A stretch of DNA of 64,000 bases from Botryococcus braunii. Lineage: Eukaryota; Chlorophyta; Trebouxiophyceae. The translations under genes and the position numbers were made by a program. This document shows positions 1-11,957 of the stretch, in pieces (the first letter of the stretch is position 1; every line of letters starts with the position of its first letter). Under the pieces are notes generated by a model. The model searched no databases. It had not been told where the DNA came from and worked only from the letters and a program-made list of their open reading frames with translations. The stretch is from contig KV908668.1 of NCBI GenBank assembly GCA_002005505.1, positions 49,867 to 113,866 of the forward strand, in the 5' to 3' direction.

Positions 1-78
1 CAAACATGTAACTCTAAAATGTCACTACATGTCTAGTAAATATCTGAGATATGCATGTGTGTGTTCAATCCCCAATAG

Positions 79-185
79 TGAGAGAGAGAGAGAGAGTGGG
101 GGGGGGGAAGGAAATAGAGGGGGAGGAGGGGGAGAGAGAGGGGGGGGGGAGAAGGGGGAAGGAGGGGGGGGAGCGGGGAAGACCG
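79..185. repeat. Purine-rich low-complexity tract (GA)n/(G)n
   Basis: A run of GA dinucleotides passes into long G runs broken by A. It is simple sequence; the open frames across it encode only Gly/Arg/Glu strings or, on the other strand, Pro/Ser strings, and are not evidence of a gene. Confidence 0.9.
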
Positions 186-1593
186 GGGGAGGGGGAGTCG
201 GGGGACCCCTTCGTCACGTGTCGGCGGATGTCACGGATGTCGCCGGCGCCAGCCCCAGTATCTTGTTCACTTTCCGGTACATCGGCAGTACCCGGAGACA
301 CTCGCCAAACACTGGGACATCAGTCTCCACCATTTTCAAGCTTCTTTACGGGTTTTTGCATATAAGGCAACACATCCTTATCACATTTCTTTTGGAGTGC
401 TCTATTTCATTCCTCTATTTCAGTTCAGTGAGACGTTGTGGGGCCTGTTCTAGACTCGGACTTGCGGCCCTCCAGCGTCTTTTTGTCTTCGCCGCCTTTC
501 CTCATGTGGTCTCTTTTTACTTTCCATTTCGTGGAGCTTTTATTTCTCTATTTGGCGCCCCGGCGGGGTTTTCTTTTTGTTCTCCCATCTGCCTTCTAGC
601 TTGGGCTTCCGGAGCCGTGCCTGTAGTTCTTCCTTCTCCGAGGCCCAACTGTCTTTTATTTTACTGCGACGTCATTTCTTCACTCGGCGCGTCGGTGGGT
701 GTTCTTTCTTCTGAGGTATCTGCCTTTGGTGGCCTCTTGCTTTTCACTTTGCAAAGCTTTCAATTGGTGGCCTCTTGCTTTTCCGCCTTTCTCCGTTGTG
801 ATACATGGTAATATGGGTGCCTCGCTTCCTGGGAGGCCTTAGGCATCTTGTCCTACTTTTTCTCATTAGTATGTGTTGTCTCTGGGCATGGCGTCAGTAA
901 ATTATAGTATTGAGGGCCACCGTTGTCCTCTTCTTGGGTCTGATTCATGCTTGGCCGCATCCTTTAAAAGTGCGGACGGTGTGGTTCACATTTGCACACA
1001 AGGCATTTTTAAGATGGAGCCCAGCGGGCAGTGTGGGAAAGGCATTTGGCTCCCGGCCCTCTTCGAGAACACCTAGTTCTCCTCTTCACTCAAGCGTGCC
1101 GGTGGGTGTGCGGGCATTGTTTACGGTCCCACGCCTTTGGTAGGCGACATTGTCGAGTTGTGGCTGGGGCATGTCACCCTTTTGGAGGGTATCCGAGGGG
1201 TGGGGGTTCAGTGCCGTTCATCCACCTTTTTCCGGGGTTCCCTGAGGCTGCCGTGAATCCAGAAGGGTCTTTCCTGCCTGGTGCTCCCACCGTGGGGGTT
1301 CTTCGTGATGGGGGGCAGGGTTCGGTAGATTCCGTTGAGGCGGGAGAGGGGGCTGTTGGTGATGGGGGGCTTTAGGGGACCGTGGCGTCGACGCTCCGGG
1401 AGGAGAGCCTCCCCACGGGCCTACTCCATCTTCGAGGTTGTCTACTATTGATACCCTGTATAGGGCTTTTCCCGGGGTCAGACAACCTTCCGAAACATCC
1501 CTAGAAGTGTTCGGTTTTTATGGGCTGAGTTATTACATTTAGCCCTCTTGGACGTAGTTCCTCTAATTCCTTAGAGGCCTGGGTTCGGTTGCT
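186..1593. other. Stretch without a recognisable gene
   Basis: GC-rich sequence with several short open frames in different phases, none carrying a motif I recognise. It may be decayed 5' sequence of the reverse-transcriptase element that follows, since base composition is similar, but no aligned motif proves this. Confidence 0.4.
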
Positions 1594-1693
1594 CTTACTT
1601 TAACAGGTGACATAAGAGGAAATCACACCCCGCACCACAGAAGCCCGCACAGAAACAGCAACCCCCCCACCCCCCCCCTCCCCCGGTAACCGA

Positions 1694-1831
1694 AACTCGA
1701 ACGTCAACCCCCCCATAGGGTAATCGCGCCGCCAACTGCCGCCCAACGGCCCGGGCAATCGCAAAGCTGAGCCGCCGATGCGAAGAAAGCCAGACAAGGT
1801 CTGCATGCGCAACTAGCGCCTGATTAACCAT
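1694..1831 (-). pseudogene. Inverted fragment of the reverse-transcriptase element's C-terminus
   Basis: Read on the minus strand this encodes about 45 residues nearly identical to the last residues of the plus-strand element at 4371-4506 (shared words VNQALVAH, ARAVGRQLAARLPYGGVDVR). Only the 3' end is present, in opposite orientation. This is a second, truncated copy, consistent with 5'-truncated insertion typical of target-primed reverse transcription, or with an inverted duplication. Confidence 0.75.
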
Positions 1832-1949
1832 CCCACTTCCGGGGTATATCCTCGGTACTCACGGGCTCCACCTTGTGGATCGGGATGTGGGTGGTCCGCC
1901 CCCTGCTCGGGGGAGGGCTACCGCGTCCCATAGTCTTATTCGGCAGCGA

Positions 1950-4506
1950 GCTGAGCTTTGGGCCTCGGGTCATCATGACGATGTGATCTCTGAGTTATTG
2001 ATGGGTCCTTCTCCATCCCTTTTTGAGGTCTGCCCCTGTTGATGGTGATGGGTTCGGAACAAAGTTGAGAGTCTAGTAGGTGATGGGCATTTGGGGGCGG
2101 CGGTTTGCCACCTTCAGCCTAGCTCAGTGGCTCCCTTCTCGGCTACCACTGCCGCTCAGGTCCAGGCCTTATTCCCGCCAAGGGACCCCTTGGAAGTTCT
2201 CGTCGAGGAGGATACTACCTCTCCCCCTTTGTTTTGCTCGAACGGGGATGTCCTGGGGGTTTTACACTCCTTTAAGGTGGGCACGGCTTACGGGCGGGAT
2301 GGTCTTCGGGTTCGGTACTTTCTAGATGTTTTATGGCAACCTGCCCATGGGGTGGGCTCCCTAGTACTTGATGGTCTCACGTCCCTCCTTCATGCGGTTT
2401 TCAGAGGAGCGATGTCGGTTGGTATCCGGCCCTTTTGGGTCGGGGGTCCCGTCACTCCCCTCCTTTAGCTGCAAGGGGGGAATCGGCCTATTGCGGTGGG
2501 GAGCATCTTTAGGCGCTTGGCGTCTACGGTCGCGGTTGGGGCAGCTCTGCCTACAGTGGGCCCTTCTTTGCGACCTCTGCAAGTTGGGGTTGGGGTCCGG
2601 GGTGGTGGGGAAGCCCTTGTCCATGCGTTTAACCGGATGGTTGAGGCGCGGAAGGACGGTCAGTCCTTATCCTTCCTTCAGCTCGATTTCCAAAACGCTT
2701 TCAATTTAGTCTCCCGGGCCAAGTTTCTTGCGGAAAAAGGGCTTTGTGTCCCGCGCTGCTGCCGTATGTTTTGTCCTGTTATGGGGAGAGGGGGGGGGGG
2801 GTGGAGGCTCACTTCTTTGTGGGGCATCACGGTGTGTCCGCGACACGGGGTGTCCACCAAGGGGACCCACTGGCCCCACTCCTTTTCGCTTTGGCGATTC
2901 ACCCTTTCCTTCTCACGCTGGCGGAGCGGTTTCCGGATGTATTGCAGGGATGGTATTTAGATGATGGCAATGTCATCGGGGATACCAATGCCTTGCGCGA
3001 ATATTTGGGCCAGGTTATGGTTGAGGGTCCGCATTGGGGGATTGTGCTCAATTTGAGCAAATCTCTGTTGTGGTGGCCATCTTTGGATCCTCACCGGGGG
3101 GTGGGCTTCCCCGCAGAGATTCAACAAAGCCGTGAGCTGGGGGTTCGTCTTTTGGGGGGTCCCCTGTCTGCACCAAGCGTGTTTGTTTCAGCTTTCGGTG
3201 GGGATACGGCCAATGAGGTCGGTCGAGTTATGAGTAGGCTGGCGGTCTTAGATGACCCTCAGGTGGAGCTCCTGTTGCTCCGAGCTTGCATGGGCCTTTG
3301 TAGGATGGTTCGCGTCCTGCGCTGTCTTCCTCCCCATGCGCTTGCGGCAGGGGTAGCAGTATTCGACGACGCCGTACATTCCTCCCTTAGGAGAATTGTT
3401 AAGGCGGAGGGACCTGGTTTCGGGTCTTTGCAGGCGGAGATAGCTGCGTTGCCTCTTTCTTCCGGTGGGTTGGGGATTGTTCGGGCTGAAGACATCTTGC
3501 CCGTGGCCTTTTTAGCTTCCGTCCAGCAGACCCATCGGGTCCAGGAAGAGGGTTTAGCTGGTTGGGAGGTGCCTGTGTCTAGGGTCGTTGAGGAGGCCTG
3601 TTTGTCCTTCATGGGTTTTTGCCCGGAATTCGACTGGGAGCTTCTGGACGATCCGTTTCTTGGTACTGACGTCCAGCGCAAGTTGAGTGCGCTTCTAGCC
3701 ATCAAATGCCGGCACGCTCTTCTTGCGTTACCTGTTCGGGAACATTTCATCCAAGTAATTGAGTTCGCGGCCCGGCCTCATGCTCATGGTTGGCTTTTAG
3801 CGCTCCCAGTCGAGCGCTTGGGCCAAGTCATGTCGAACATTGAATTCCGGTGTCGACTCCGGTACCAGCTGATGATACCCATGTTCCCGGTTGGGGCCCG
3901 GTGTCCCCGGTGTGGTCAGGACATGGATCGATGGGGTGACTACGCCGTTCAGTGTCGAGTGGGGCGCGGGGTGGCGGTTACTTTTCGCCATAATGTGGTG
4001 CGGGACATGCTGTTTCGCATAGGAAAGGAGGTTGAGGCGATGGTCACCCGGGAACCCCCCCTCCCGGTTCGGGTTCTGGGGTTTGAGGAGCGTTGGCCGG
4101 ACTTAATGTTTGCTGACTGGGATGGGGTTAGGGACCTTTATGTCGATGTTGTGGGCACCTCTCCACTCGCTGCCACTTATGGGGCTGGTGGGGGGATTTT
4201 GTGCCTGGTGGGGCGGCGGCGCGGGCCGCGGCTGGCAAGTTGGCTTCCTATAGGGAGGTCTTGCTCAGGCAGCCGCCACGAATGGTTTTGCGACCCTTCG
4301 CCTTCGAGACGTTTGGGGGGTTTCGATACGGCGGCGGAGGAGTTCTTGAAGCGGCTCCAAGAGGCCTTGTTAATCAGGCTTTAGTAGCGCATGAGGACCT
4401 CGTGTGGTTCTCTACGCACCGGCGGGTGAGCTTCACGATTGCTCGGGCCGTGGGGCGGCAGCTGGCTGCGCGGCTCCCTTATGGGGGGGTTGATGTGCGA
4501 GTTTAG
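1950..4506 (+). pseudogene. Non-LTR-type reverse transcriptase, decayed
   Basis: The reading passes through several phases: about 1950-2740 with an in-frame TAG at 2466-2468, a frameshift near 2740 into the open frame to 4384, and another near 4195 into the frame ending at 4506. Seen in order: a helical pre-RT region, IRPFWVG/NRPIAVG-type fingers (2430-2500), palm motif A LQLDFQNAF (about 2680), motif B GVHQGDPLAPLLF (about 2845), motif C YLDDGNVIG (about 2958), a CPRC...GDYAVQC knuckle (about 3900-3955) followed by RHNVVRDML, then WPDLMFADW...DVVGTSPL (4097-4165), which resembles the PD-(D/E)XK-like endonuclease placed C-terminally in some site-specific non-LTR elements. Catalytic aspartates are kept but the gene is broken. 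Family placement is inference. Confidence 0.75.
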
Positions 4507-4957
4507 GGTTGGGGGATGGATTTGCTTGGGGATGATGCGGGGGGTTTGACTTCCTCTTATATAATCGAAAAATTGGTTCAAAACACATCCGATGATCAAT
4601 TGAAGCTCGTTTGGGTCTTTGGCTTAGGCTTAGGCGACGCCGACCCTTCCGTGCCGGAAGTTCCGTCACGTGCTCAAGCCTTACGACTCATGTGCATCAC
4701 GTGCTTGTGGGTTTCGAAACTTTCGACACTGGCAACAGAATCGACACATGCCGGCGTCGCGGGTCCGACCTTCAGTAGAGGTCAAAGTTTGGCCCTCAAA
4801 ATACTCTAGAGTTTGTGTCATCCCGTACGTTGCCTTCCTCATCAGAAGTCAAGGATCTGTGTTTTTCAGACGCTTTTTGAGTTTGCATTTTTCAGGGTTG
4901 TCCAGCCCGTACCCACTTGACATTTGCAAGCGGAACATCCTTCAGGATTTGCTGCCC
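4507..4957 (+). other. Intergenic stretch upstream of the AFG1-like gene
   Basis: No coding motif is visible. A TATATAAT run lies near 4558, about 400 bp before the proposed start codon, and could be a TATA element, but nothing else supports a promoter call. A 97-residue open frame here (4516-4809) has no recognisable motif. Confidence 0.35.
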
Positions 4958-5715
4958 ATGGTAAGGCAGCATGCTCTGCGCTGTTTTCTTAGGGCAGTAA
5001 GGGAAGAAGCTCGTTCTTCCGTGGCTGGATCGACCGGTTCTGCCTCCGTTGTTTTAGGTACGGTCCACGTCAGCTCTTTCACTTAGGGCTCCCTTACAGG
5101 CTTTTGCCAAGAAAAGGAGTCTACTGTCTTTCCCTGGTACTTTGTTCTAGGAAGAGGTTTAAAGCGATTGATACCATGCTGGCTCTCTGAGGGGAGGCTC
5201 CTGGTGGTGTTTTCGTGTTCTTTACTTTGATTGTTGATATCTTTGTCCATCCTCCGGAAAAACCATGGAGTGCTGGGTATTTTTTTTGGGTGGAGGAACA
5301 GATTTACATGGCAACTGCAGTCTCTCTGCAAGTATTGCAGTACTGCGCTGATTATTTTCAACTTTGACAGGGACCAGCAGCTTTAGCAAGGTAGCCAGCT
5401 TGGGTGATAAAAAGGAGTTTGGCCCTGTTTTGTCACGAGAAGGAACATTGTGGGCTCCATTGCAGCGGCAGCCAATAACTTCTTCACCTGCGCTACAGCA
5501 GCAAGCAGAACTTGTTGATCATGATGGTGCCTCCTGTTTCACCATGCTTTGTGGCTGCTACACACAACATAAACCGCCCTTCATATGCTGTTTGTGTCTC
5601 CCAATGCATCAGGAATGGCAGCTTTAAGCAGGAGTTTCTCCACATGTTGTCAATGACAGGGGTGTGCATGCATGCGTGTGTGTGTGAGCGTGTGCGTGTG
5701 CGTGTGCGTGTGCGT

Positions 5716-5756
<41 letters not shown>

Positions 5757-8700
5757 TGTGTCTGTGTCTGTGTGTGTGTGTGTGTGTGTGCGTGTTCTGT
5801 TGTGGGGGTTTGGCACTTTGACGACCAAGTCCAATTTGGTGGTGCTTTCGCCCTTAATCACGGTTTTTCTGTGGTCTTCCACATCAGCATATCTTGGAAG
5901 AGCCACCGACAGCCAAGATTTTGCCTATGCAGAGGTTCGACGGGAGAGAGAGCCAGAATTCCCCGCAACAGTGCCTCTCCAAACTTCGCAAGACCAGTTT
6001 CTGACTTTGCCAGGGGTTGAGAACGCTACTGATGGACCTCTCTTTGAGTATCGGGAAAATAGGAGATGGGGCGTCTATCGAAAGGTGTGTCCCTTCTTTG
6101 CACGTTACATACTGTACGACTGTCTGCCATGGCATGTGTCCTTCCGGCGTAGACAAAGGGCTAGTGCTAAACCGGAAGTGAAAGTGCTTCTCAGCTCCTG
6201 CTCTCAGGGCCGCTAGTGGCTTTGGTATACGGAGACTACAGGTGTATGATGCGAGTGCAACTTGTTGGACTTGGGCTGGAGCTCAGATAGAACCGCTGAC
6301 CTCTATGATTTGCATGACGGCATATTTTGCATCAGCTTCAAGCTTTGGAACTCACATTGGAGATAGTCTTGTAGGATCCGCGACAGGAGTCCACAGCTTT
6401 GGCATTGCAGACATTGTACAATGACTTGAAGGGTGCGCTGGGTGATCGGACAAGCCGCCGAAGTGGATTGACAGTCGTGGATCATTTGGATGTCCCGGGT
6501 GGTCAGGCATCAGCCTCGAGTAGCGCTTCATGGTCTGTTACATAAATGCCACCGTGTGCAAGCAACGCCCGGCTCTGGATCATACTAATTATTTTAGAAA
6601 GCAACAGCAGCAGCAGCAACAATCACAACAAAATGACCCATACAATTAAAGATAGATTACCTGATTGCAAAGAATCAAAAGAAGTAATGTGTGTTTATGA
6701 TAACATCCGGAGCATATTTTATAACCCCGTACATGTTATGCTCGTACACGTGTACCGTTCTCTCAAAATGGCCCATTTGCTAATTCAAAATTTTGACTCA
6801 GTGGTGTAAAAATTCATGTTTTTGGTTGTACCTGGGGGTTGGGAGTGGGCAAAGTCAAGGGGTTTATTGCATGGCATCGGCACAACTCCTGCAGCGTCAG
6901 CAATTATTAATGTAATATGGCAAGAGGGGTGCAGATTGGGATGTACCCCTTCATATATTGTTGGACATTACTGAAGGGATGAGTGAGACTTTGATAAGGT
7001 TGTCATTTCATTGTGGCGTCTTGGCCACATAGAGAAGTGCCTAATAGATGTAGCACTCTTTAACTGTAAACCTCTCTGCTTTGTTGACAATTGGTGCTGT
7101 TTTGAGTGTTGGTCCTTGCATTCTGTTCTGCGCTTGTTTCTTTCTATTCTGTGCTTGGCTTACACTTTCTACGTACCAGTGCAGTTGCAGTTTTGTGCTA
7201 GTTGCCCACAAGGGGGGGTAAAGGGTGGCATTTGCGTGTATGAGGCCTTGGAGCTTTTGTTAGTTTAAGGGTGACTGACGGTCCCAAACACTTCAGTGCA
7301 CTTTTAAACAAATATTAACGTTTACACAGTCGTTTGAGCAACATCAGATTTTTGTCTCCACAGTTGTAGATTAAGAGGAAATCTGTAAGCGTAAGGATTG
7401 AAGCAGCCTTTGACTCAGCAATGTTGGAGGTTCTCGAAGGAACTGTAGGGCGTGAGTGTGTTCTGTTAACTGACATGGGTTGATATGGGCTAGGTGGGGG
7501 TGGATCACAGCGCTGCCTGCAGGGGGTGACTCCCCTCCAGGATCTCAGACTCATGTACGGGGGCTGTACATGTTTGGTGGAGTGGGCACTGGCAAGACCA
7601 TGCTGATGGATATGTTTGTGCATACCTGTCCGCCAGAGTTTAAGGTGCAGCTTGTTACCCTCCCTGGGTTTCAGGTCCTGTGGAATTTCCATGTCTTTTG
7701 CCGTGTATGTTGGGAAGTTCTGGATTACTTGTACACGTAGTCATACTCGTCATTGTAGGACCCGCACTGCTGGATGATATCTTTGGAATTATTTGCCAGT
7801 TCGGCGGTAAGCGAGTTTCCTGCAATATGTAGGGGAAGTAGTTGTTTTGACCTTGAATAGTCTTGCAACCAGAAAGCTGAAAGTGCAGAGCTTAAGTGAT
7901 TGCGTTAGCCCTGTCAATGACAGCAGTGGTCCACTTTGTGTAAGACCGGTTGTCTTGATCTGCGTCGAGGGGGCAGGTCCGGAGAATACACTTCCATAAC
8001 TTCATGCTGGACGTGCACGCACATTTGAAAGTATTTGCGCATGAGGCGGATCCACTGATGCATGTCGGGGACTACATTGCTGAGAATTGGCGGGTGTTGG
8101 CTCTTGATGAGTTCTTTGTGACAGACATTGCTGACGCCTCGATTTTGAATCGCCTATTCACCCGCTTGTGGAGCCTAGGGATTGTGCTTGTTTCAACGTC
8201 CAACAGGTACTGTTCAAGTCCTGTAAAGTCTTCTCACAGTGCTTGTCTTTTAATTTCTTCCATCTGCCTTTCTGGCAATGATAAGGCCAAAAGACATAAA
8301 TGGTGCTGGGTACTTAGGGGCTTCTGTGTGCAATGACTTCAGAGGGACATAAAGGGCAGCTCCAGCATCATGCCATTAGAGAAAGCCGACTCCAAACATT
8401 GTCGACGACTAAGAGCACTGTGCCCGGTGCAGGGCACCAGATGCTTTGTACGAAGGCGGCCTGCAGAGGGTATTGTTCCTGCCCTTCATTGATCGTTTGA
8501 AGGAAAATTGCGTCATTCACAATATGGACAGTGGGACAGATTATCGCCGTCTTGCGCACTTTCATCGGGGCCTTTACTTCACTGCCCCAGATTTCGATAA
8601 CCCAGATGCTGAGCTGGAGGACCGATTTGAGGAGGTTGTGCGGGAAGGACACGTGCCAGAGCACCAGGAGCGTGTTGAGATCATGATGGGACGGCACATA

Positions 8701-9948
8701 GACATCGCTCGTGCCGGTCCGAGCCCCTCCGATGAGCGGGCTGCTGTACATGCCCACGATTTCATGGGGCTGGGCTACTCAAGGGCGCTGGGGAGGAGAA
8801 GTTTGGTTGTTGCATTACGAGTGACGCTGCTGTTTTGCTGCAGTGGAGAAGTGGCATGTCAGTAATTTGTGTCTGAGCTATAGGCAACCCCCTCCACCCT
8901 TTTGATTTTCCTGGCTGCGATCGGGATCTCCTGTGAGGTATCTCTAAACAAGGTAGTATCTGGGTCGGGGCATTACGCTTACCATCTCTTAGCAGTTTTG
9001 TTGCACTCGGGGGATGTCCTTGTGACGTTCGCATCTGCATTGCTTCATATCAGCTGGTGATTGCTGTGGATGAACAGGGGCAACCATTTGTTGGTTGAAC
9101 TTTGATGACGTCTGCGGCCGCCCAACTGCTGCAGCTGATTTTATCGCCCTGGCGACACGTTTTGATACAGTAGCTTTGCAAGGCATCCCAGTCTTCAGCG
9201 GGTTCAACAAAGAGAAGGCGTATCGCTTTGTAACACTTGTAGATGTACTATACGAGCATCGTTGTCGCCTTTTCTGCTCAGCAGCAGCTTCTCCTTTTGA
9301 CCTTTTCCGCAACATAATCAGTGTAGTGGATGCACGTACTGCGCAGCAGGGAAAGGTGTGTTCTCGTTTCACTGTGTGCCCTAGTGTAGGACTGTGCCCT
9401 AGCATCGGAGTGAGGGGAGGAAGAGAGCAGGGTCTCTGGGAAAGGGGGGGGGAGGGACTTGAATGGAGAAGCATTGGGATGAAACATGTGTGTGGAAGGG
9501 AATGTATATTGGAGCTTCTCGGATTGACGGACCTCTCAAGGCCATCTTTAGTTTAAAAATTACATCCGGAGGAGTGGGCGGGTATCCTCGGCCGCCTCGA
9601 CATGGGTAGGCTACGTGTGAAAATAGTTTTACACTTCTCTCTTGCTGCTCCTCGATGTTTTAGTGACTTATCCTCGACATCGCTAAGATTCATAATTGGA
9701 AGTGTGGAATGTTTGTCAAACAGACCTCTAACCAATGACCCTTATCAATGCATGTGCAGGGTTATCGGGAGACCATGGAAGTTGACGATAATTTGGCTTT
9801 TTCAAAGGAGCGCTGCATTAGCAGACTGACTGAGATGCAGTCCCTTGAGTATCTTATTTCCCATGCAGAACAGCATGCACCGTCCCTCCTCAGTGCCCTT
9901 AAAGAGCTGCAGCTTAAGCAAGCTGCCAAGGTGTCAAGGAAACTGTGA
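4958..9948 (+). CDS. AFG1: AFG1-like mitochondrial AAA ATPase, nine exons
   Basis: AFG1/LACE1-family P-loop ATPases act in mitochondria in protein quality control of respiratory complexes. Proposed exons: 4958-5057, 5371-5526, 5888-6084, 6375-6498, 7523-7644, 7977-8206, 8433-8716, 9078-9355, 9760-9948. All introns are GT-AG, every phase agrees, and the total is 1680 nt (559 aa plus TGA). Residues 1-33 are Arg-rich with few acids early, as in a mitochondrial presequence. Family motifs: GPLFEYR (exon 3), DPRQE and LQTLYNDLK (exon 4), Walker A GGVGTGKT at 211-218, IHFHNFMLDVH at 237-247, Walker B VLALDEF at 273-279 followed by VTDIADASIL, sensor-like STSNR at 306-310, FDDVCGRPTAAADF and AYRFVTLVDVLYEHR in exon 8, SRLTEM in exon 9. 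Exons 3-9 are well supported by family wording; exons 1-2 rest on phase, splice sites and the presequence. The exon 7 donor is weak. The gene looks intact and free of transposons. Confidence 0.85.
5660..5792. repeat. (GT)n microsatellite in intron 2
   Basis: Alternating GT with regular GC substitutions, then pure (GT)n and TCTG interruptions. It lies between the proposed exons 2 and 3 of the AFG1-like gene. Open frames over it encode only Val/Cys or His/Thr repeats. Confidence 0.95.
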
Positions 9949-10582
9949 TGCTTGGATGCGAAGTAATTGATTTTTTCTAGAGCTCCTCGATTTTGATTGG
10001 GTTACTGCAGGTGGTTCACGCAAACCGACGAAGTTGTGATGTATGCCTGAAAGGTCTCAGGCAATTCCCCGTGTTTCCGGCTTCAGTCTTCGACAAGTGT
10101 ATTTTTCTTGTGCTTGTTGGTCTCATGGGTCTTTCTGGCCACGTTAACTGGTGGGACGTTCAAGGTTGGATTTTGGCCAATGGCTGACCATGACTGTTTC
10201 TTTACTCAAAAGCGTAGTGTAGAGTTGCATGGTTTCTGGTGTCGTTGTGAGAGTTTCATTCGAAAGTTACATGGGGAGGATGAACCTTCCGAGTGTCCAG
10301 GGTTGAGGTGCGGCTTACTTTTAGCAGCCTCAATGCACAGCCACAGCAATGCATGCACGGTAAAGGCGTCCTCTTAATTTTGCTGCGATAGATGCGCCTT
10401 GTTTGATGCTAATGCCGTTTCTTGTATGACCAGTCGTATATTTTTTTTGTAAAGATCCGGTGATTGAAGTTGCAATTGCAAATTGAGCGTATGATAGGAT
10501 TCCCAAGTGCAGCTGAAGATATTTGGGCCGCTCCTTCCTCGGGAAGTTTGGCCCTTATCAGCATCGCCCTCTTCCATCACGT
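9949..10582. other. 3' flank of the AFG1-like gene
   Basis: Probably 3' UTR and intergenic DNA. I see no motif, no long open frame with recognisable content and no clear canonical polyadenylation signal close to the stop codon. Confidence 0.35.
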
Positions 10583-10834
10583 ATGATGAGACTCCCCAGC
10601 ACGAAGCCCTCAGGCTGGGCAACCTCACCTTTCCTTCGGACTGTTGCCCCCATCCTCGTCTTCTGTGCCGCTTTGCTCATGCTGTCGTTCGAGACCCTGT
10701 CGTCTAATGCTACTCCATCTTGGCACCACTTTATCCGCGCCAACACCAACCCCATTTCCCCGGCATTCTCACCACCCGGCCACATTCCTTTTCCCAAAAT
10801 CAACAATAATTTTGGCTGCACCCGCTTTGCATAG
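10583..10834 (+). CDS. Hypothetical small protein or first exon with one membrane segment
   Basis: Tandem ATGs at 10583 and 10586 open an 83-residue frame to a TAG at 10832-10834. A short basic N-terminus is followed by a hydrophobic stretch (TVAPILVFCAALLMLSF, about residues 20-36), the arrangement of a type II signal anchor, then a Pro/Asn/Ser-rich tail. It could be a whole small protein, the first exon of a longer gene, or chance. A 97-residue frame on the opposite strand overlaps it and has no motif. No homolog is recognised. Confidence 0.25.
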   Translation: MMRLPSTKPSGWATSPFLRTVAPILVFCAALLMLSFETLSSNATPSWHHFIRANTNPISPAFSPPGHIPFPKINNNFGCTRFA

Positions 10835-11040
10835 CTACACACCCACCCCATTCTCCCTTCTAATAAAAACAGGACGCTTTGTAACTACATACTTACCCCG
10901 CTAAAATCCCTGTGCGATACAAACAGTCAACCCGCATGCCCTATGCAGCTATCCACCCCTGTAGTGCGTTCAGGCTGCCTCCCCCTTGCGCACATCCTTG
11001 GCTTGTGTAATATTTTGGTTATGGGCGAAGTATCTGCGAG

Positions 11041-11170
11041 GGAAGTTGACAAAGGGGTCAACAACGAGTCAGAATGTAGCTGGGCGGCGTATGAACTACG
11101 TGCTGTGCGCCACGGAAAGTAAAGTGCTATCATCACAGAAGCATCAAAAGATGCTGCTAAGCAGGTAGTT
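11041..11170. repeat. Direct repeat, copy 1
   Basis: About 130 bp matching 11423-11552 with scattered substitutions and small indels; the most conserved part is the last 45 bp, including ATCACAGAAGCATCAAAAGA. Both copies are followed by GTA, as a splice donor would be, but indels break any shared frame. Confidence 0.75.
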
Positions 11171-11359
11171 ACATATTGAGGTTAGAGCATTTGCGCTATA
11201 ATAACCCAAATACCTGGTTGTTGCTAACTTAGGGCCATCTCTGGTCCCTATGCAGCTGATCTCATCTCATCGAGCTAGTCTCTGGAGCCGATGAGGTATC
11301 AGATCTTCAATGGACAGTTAACACAAGCATAAACCCACGGCTCTTAGTCTAAGTCTTGG

Positions 11360-11388
11360 TTGATTGTCTAAGAGTCTTAGACAATCAA
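11360..11388. repeat. Perfect 13-bp inverted repeat (hairpin)
   Basis: Arms TTGATTGTCTAAG (11360-11372) and CTTAGACAATCAA (11376-11388) separated by AGT. It could be a cruciform or hairpin. No T-run follows and this is not a bacterial context, so it is not called a terminator. Confidence 0.85.
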
Positions 11389-11422
11389 GTGTCCAAATGT
11401 TACCATTGTCCTCACCTGTGAG

Positions 11423-11552
11423 AGAAGTTGACGGACGACGACAGAACAACGACGAGTCAGAATTTAGCTGGGCTGCGATGAAGTATGTGCCGTGCGCCAA
11501 GTCTTGCTATCATCACAGAAGCATCAAAAGATGCTGCTAAGCAAGTAATTGT
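11423..11552. repeat. Direct repeat, copy 2
   Basis: Partner of 11041-11170, separated from it by about 250 bp. Divergence by eye is roughly 15-20 percent, so the duplication is not recent. Confidence 0.75.
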
Positions 11553-11924
11553 TTCTATCACTGTCAACCTTTCAAATGCCTGGGTTGCCAGGTCCACACG
11601 TTGGACTTGTAACCACGTGATGATGTTGTACAACAGACCTCTAGGTTAGCTCAGTTCAGGTGGCTGGTTGACATGTATGGAGAAGGACAGCCTAATATCC
11701 CAGCATGCATAATGTTCTCACTCAATATAATGTTTCCAGTGGAAGACATCCCTTATCGAACATTTCCTTCAGAGATACAACAGCTTACCTTGACAAACAA
11801 CAGGGAAGGCAAACCCCTCCCCCACACAAAAACAGGCGTCCCCGTAAGTCTCTTATCAGCACTTTAACAATTTGAGGTGCTGCACCCGAGAGAAAAAACA
11901 GCCAGACTCCCTTGTGCCCATCAA

Positions 11925-11957
11925 CCCCCCTCCCCCCCGGGGGGGGGGGGGTGGGGG
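11925..11957. repeat. Poly-C/poly-G junction
   Basis: A C run directly abuts a G run, forming a self-complementary homopolymer block; a second C-rich pyrimidine tract lies at about 12126-12220. Simple sequence, prone to assembly error. Confidence 0.8.

Noticed and set aside
3259..3750. A 163-residue minus-strand frame
   Set aside because: Antisense to the RT open frame in GC-rich DNA; no motif of its own.
5512..6216. A 234-residue frame across the GT microsatellite
   Set aside because: Most of it is microsatellite and intron; only 5888-6084 is used, as exon 3 of the AFG1-like gene.
11360..11388. Hairpin as a rho-independent terminator
   Set aside because: No U-tract follows and the window is eukaryotic.
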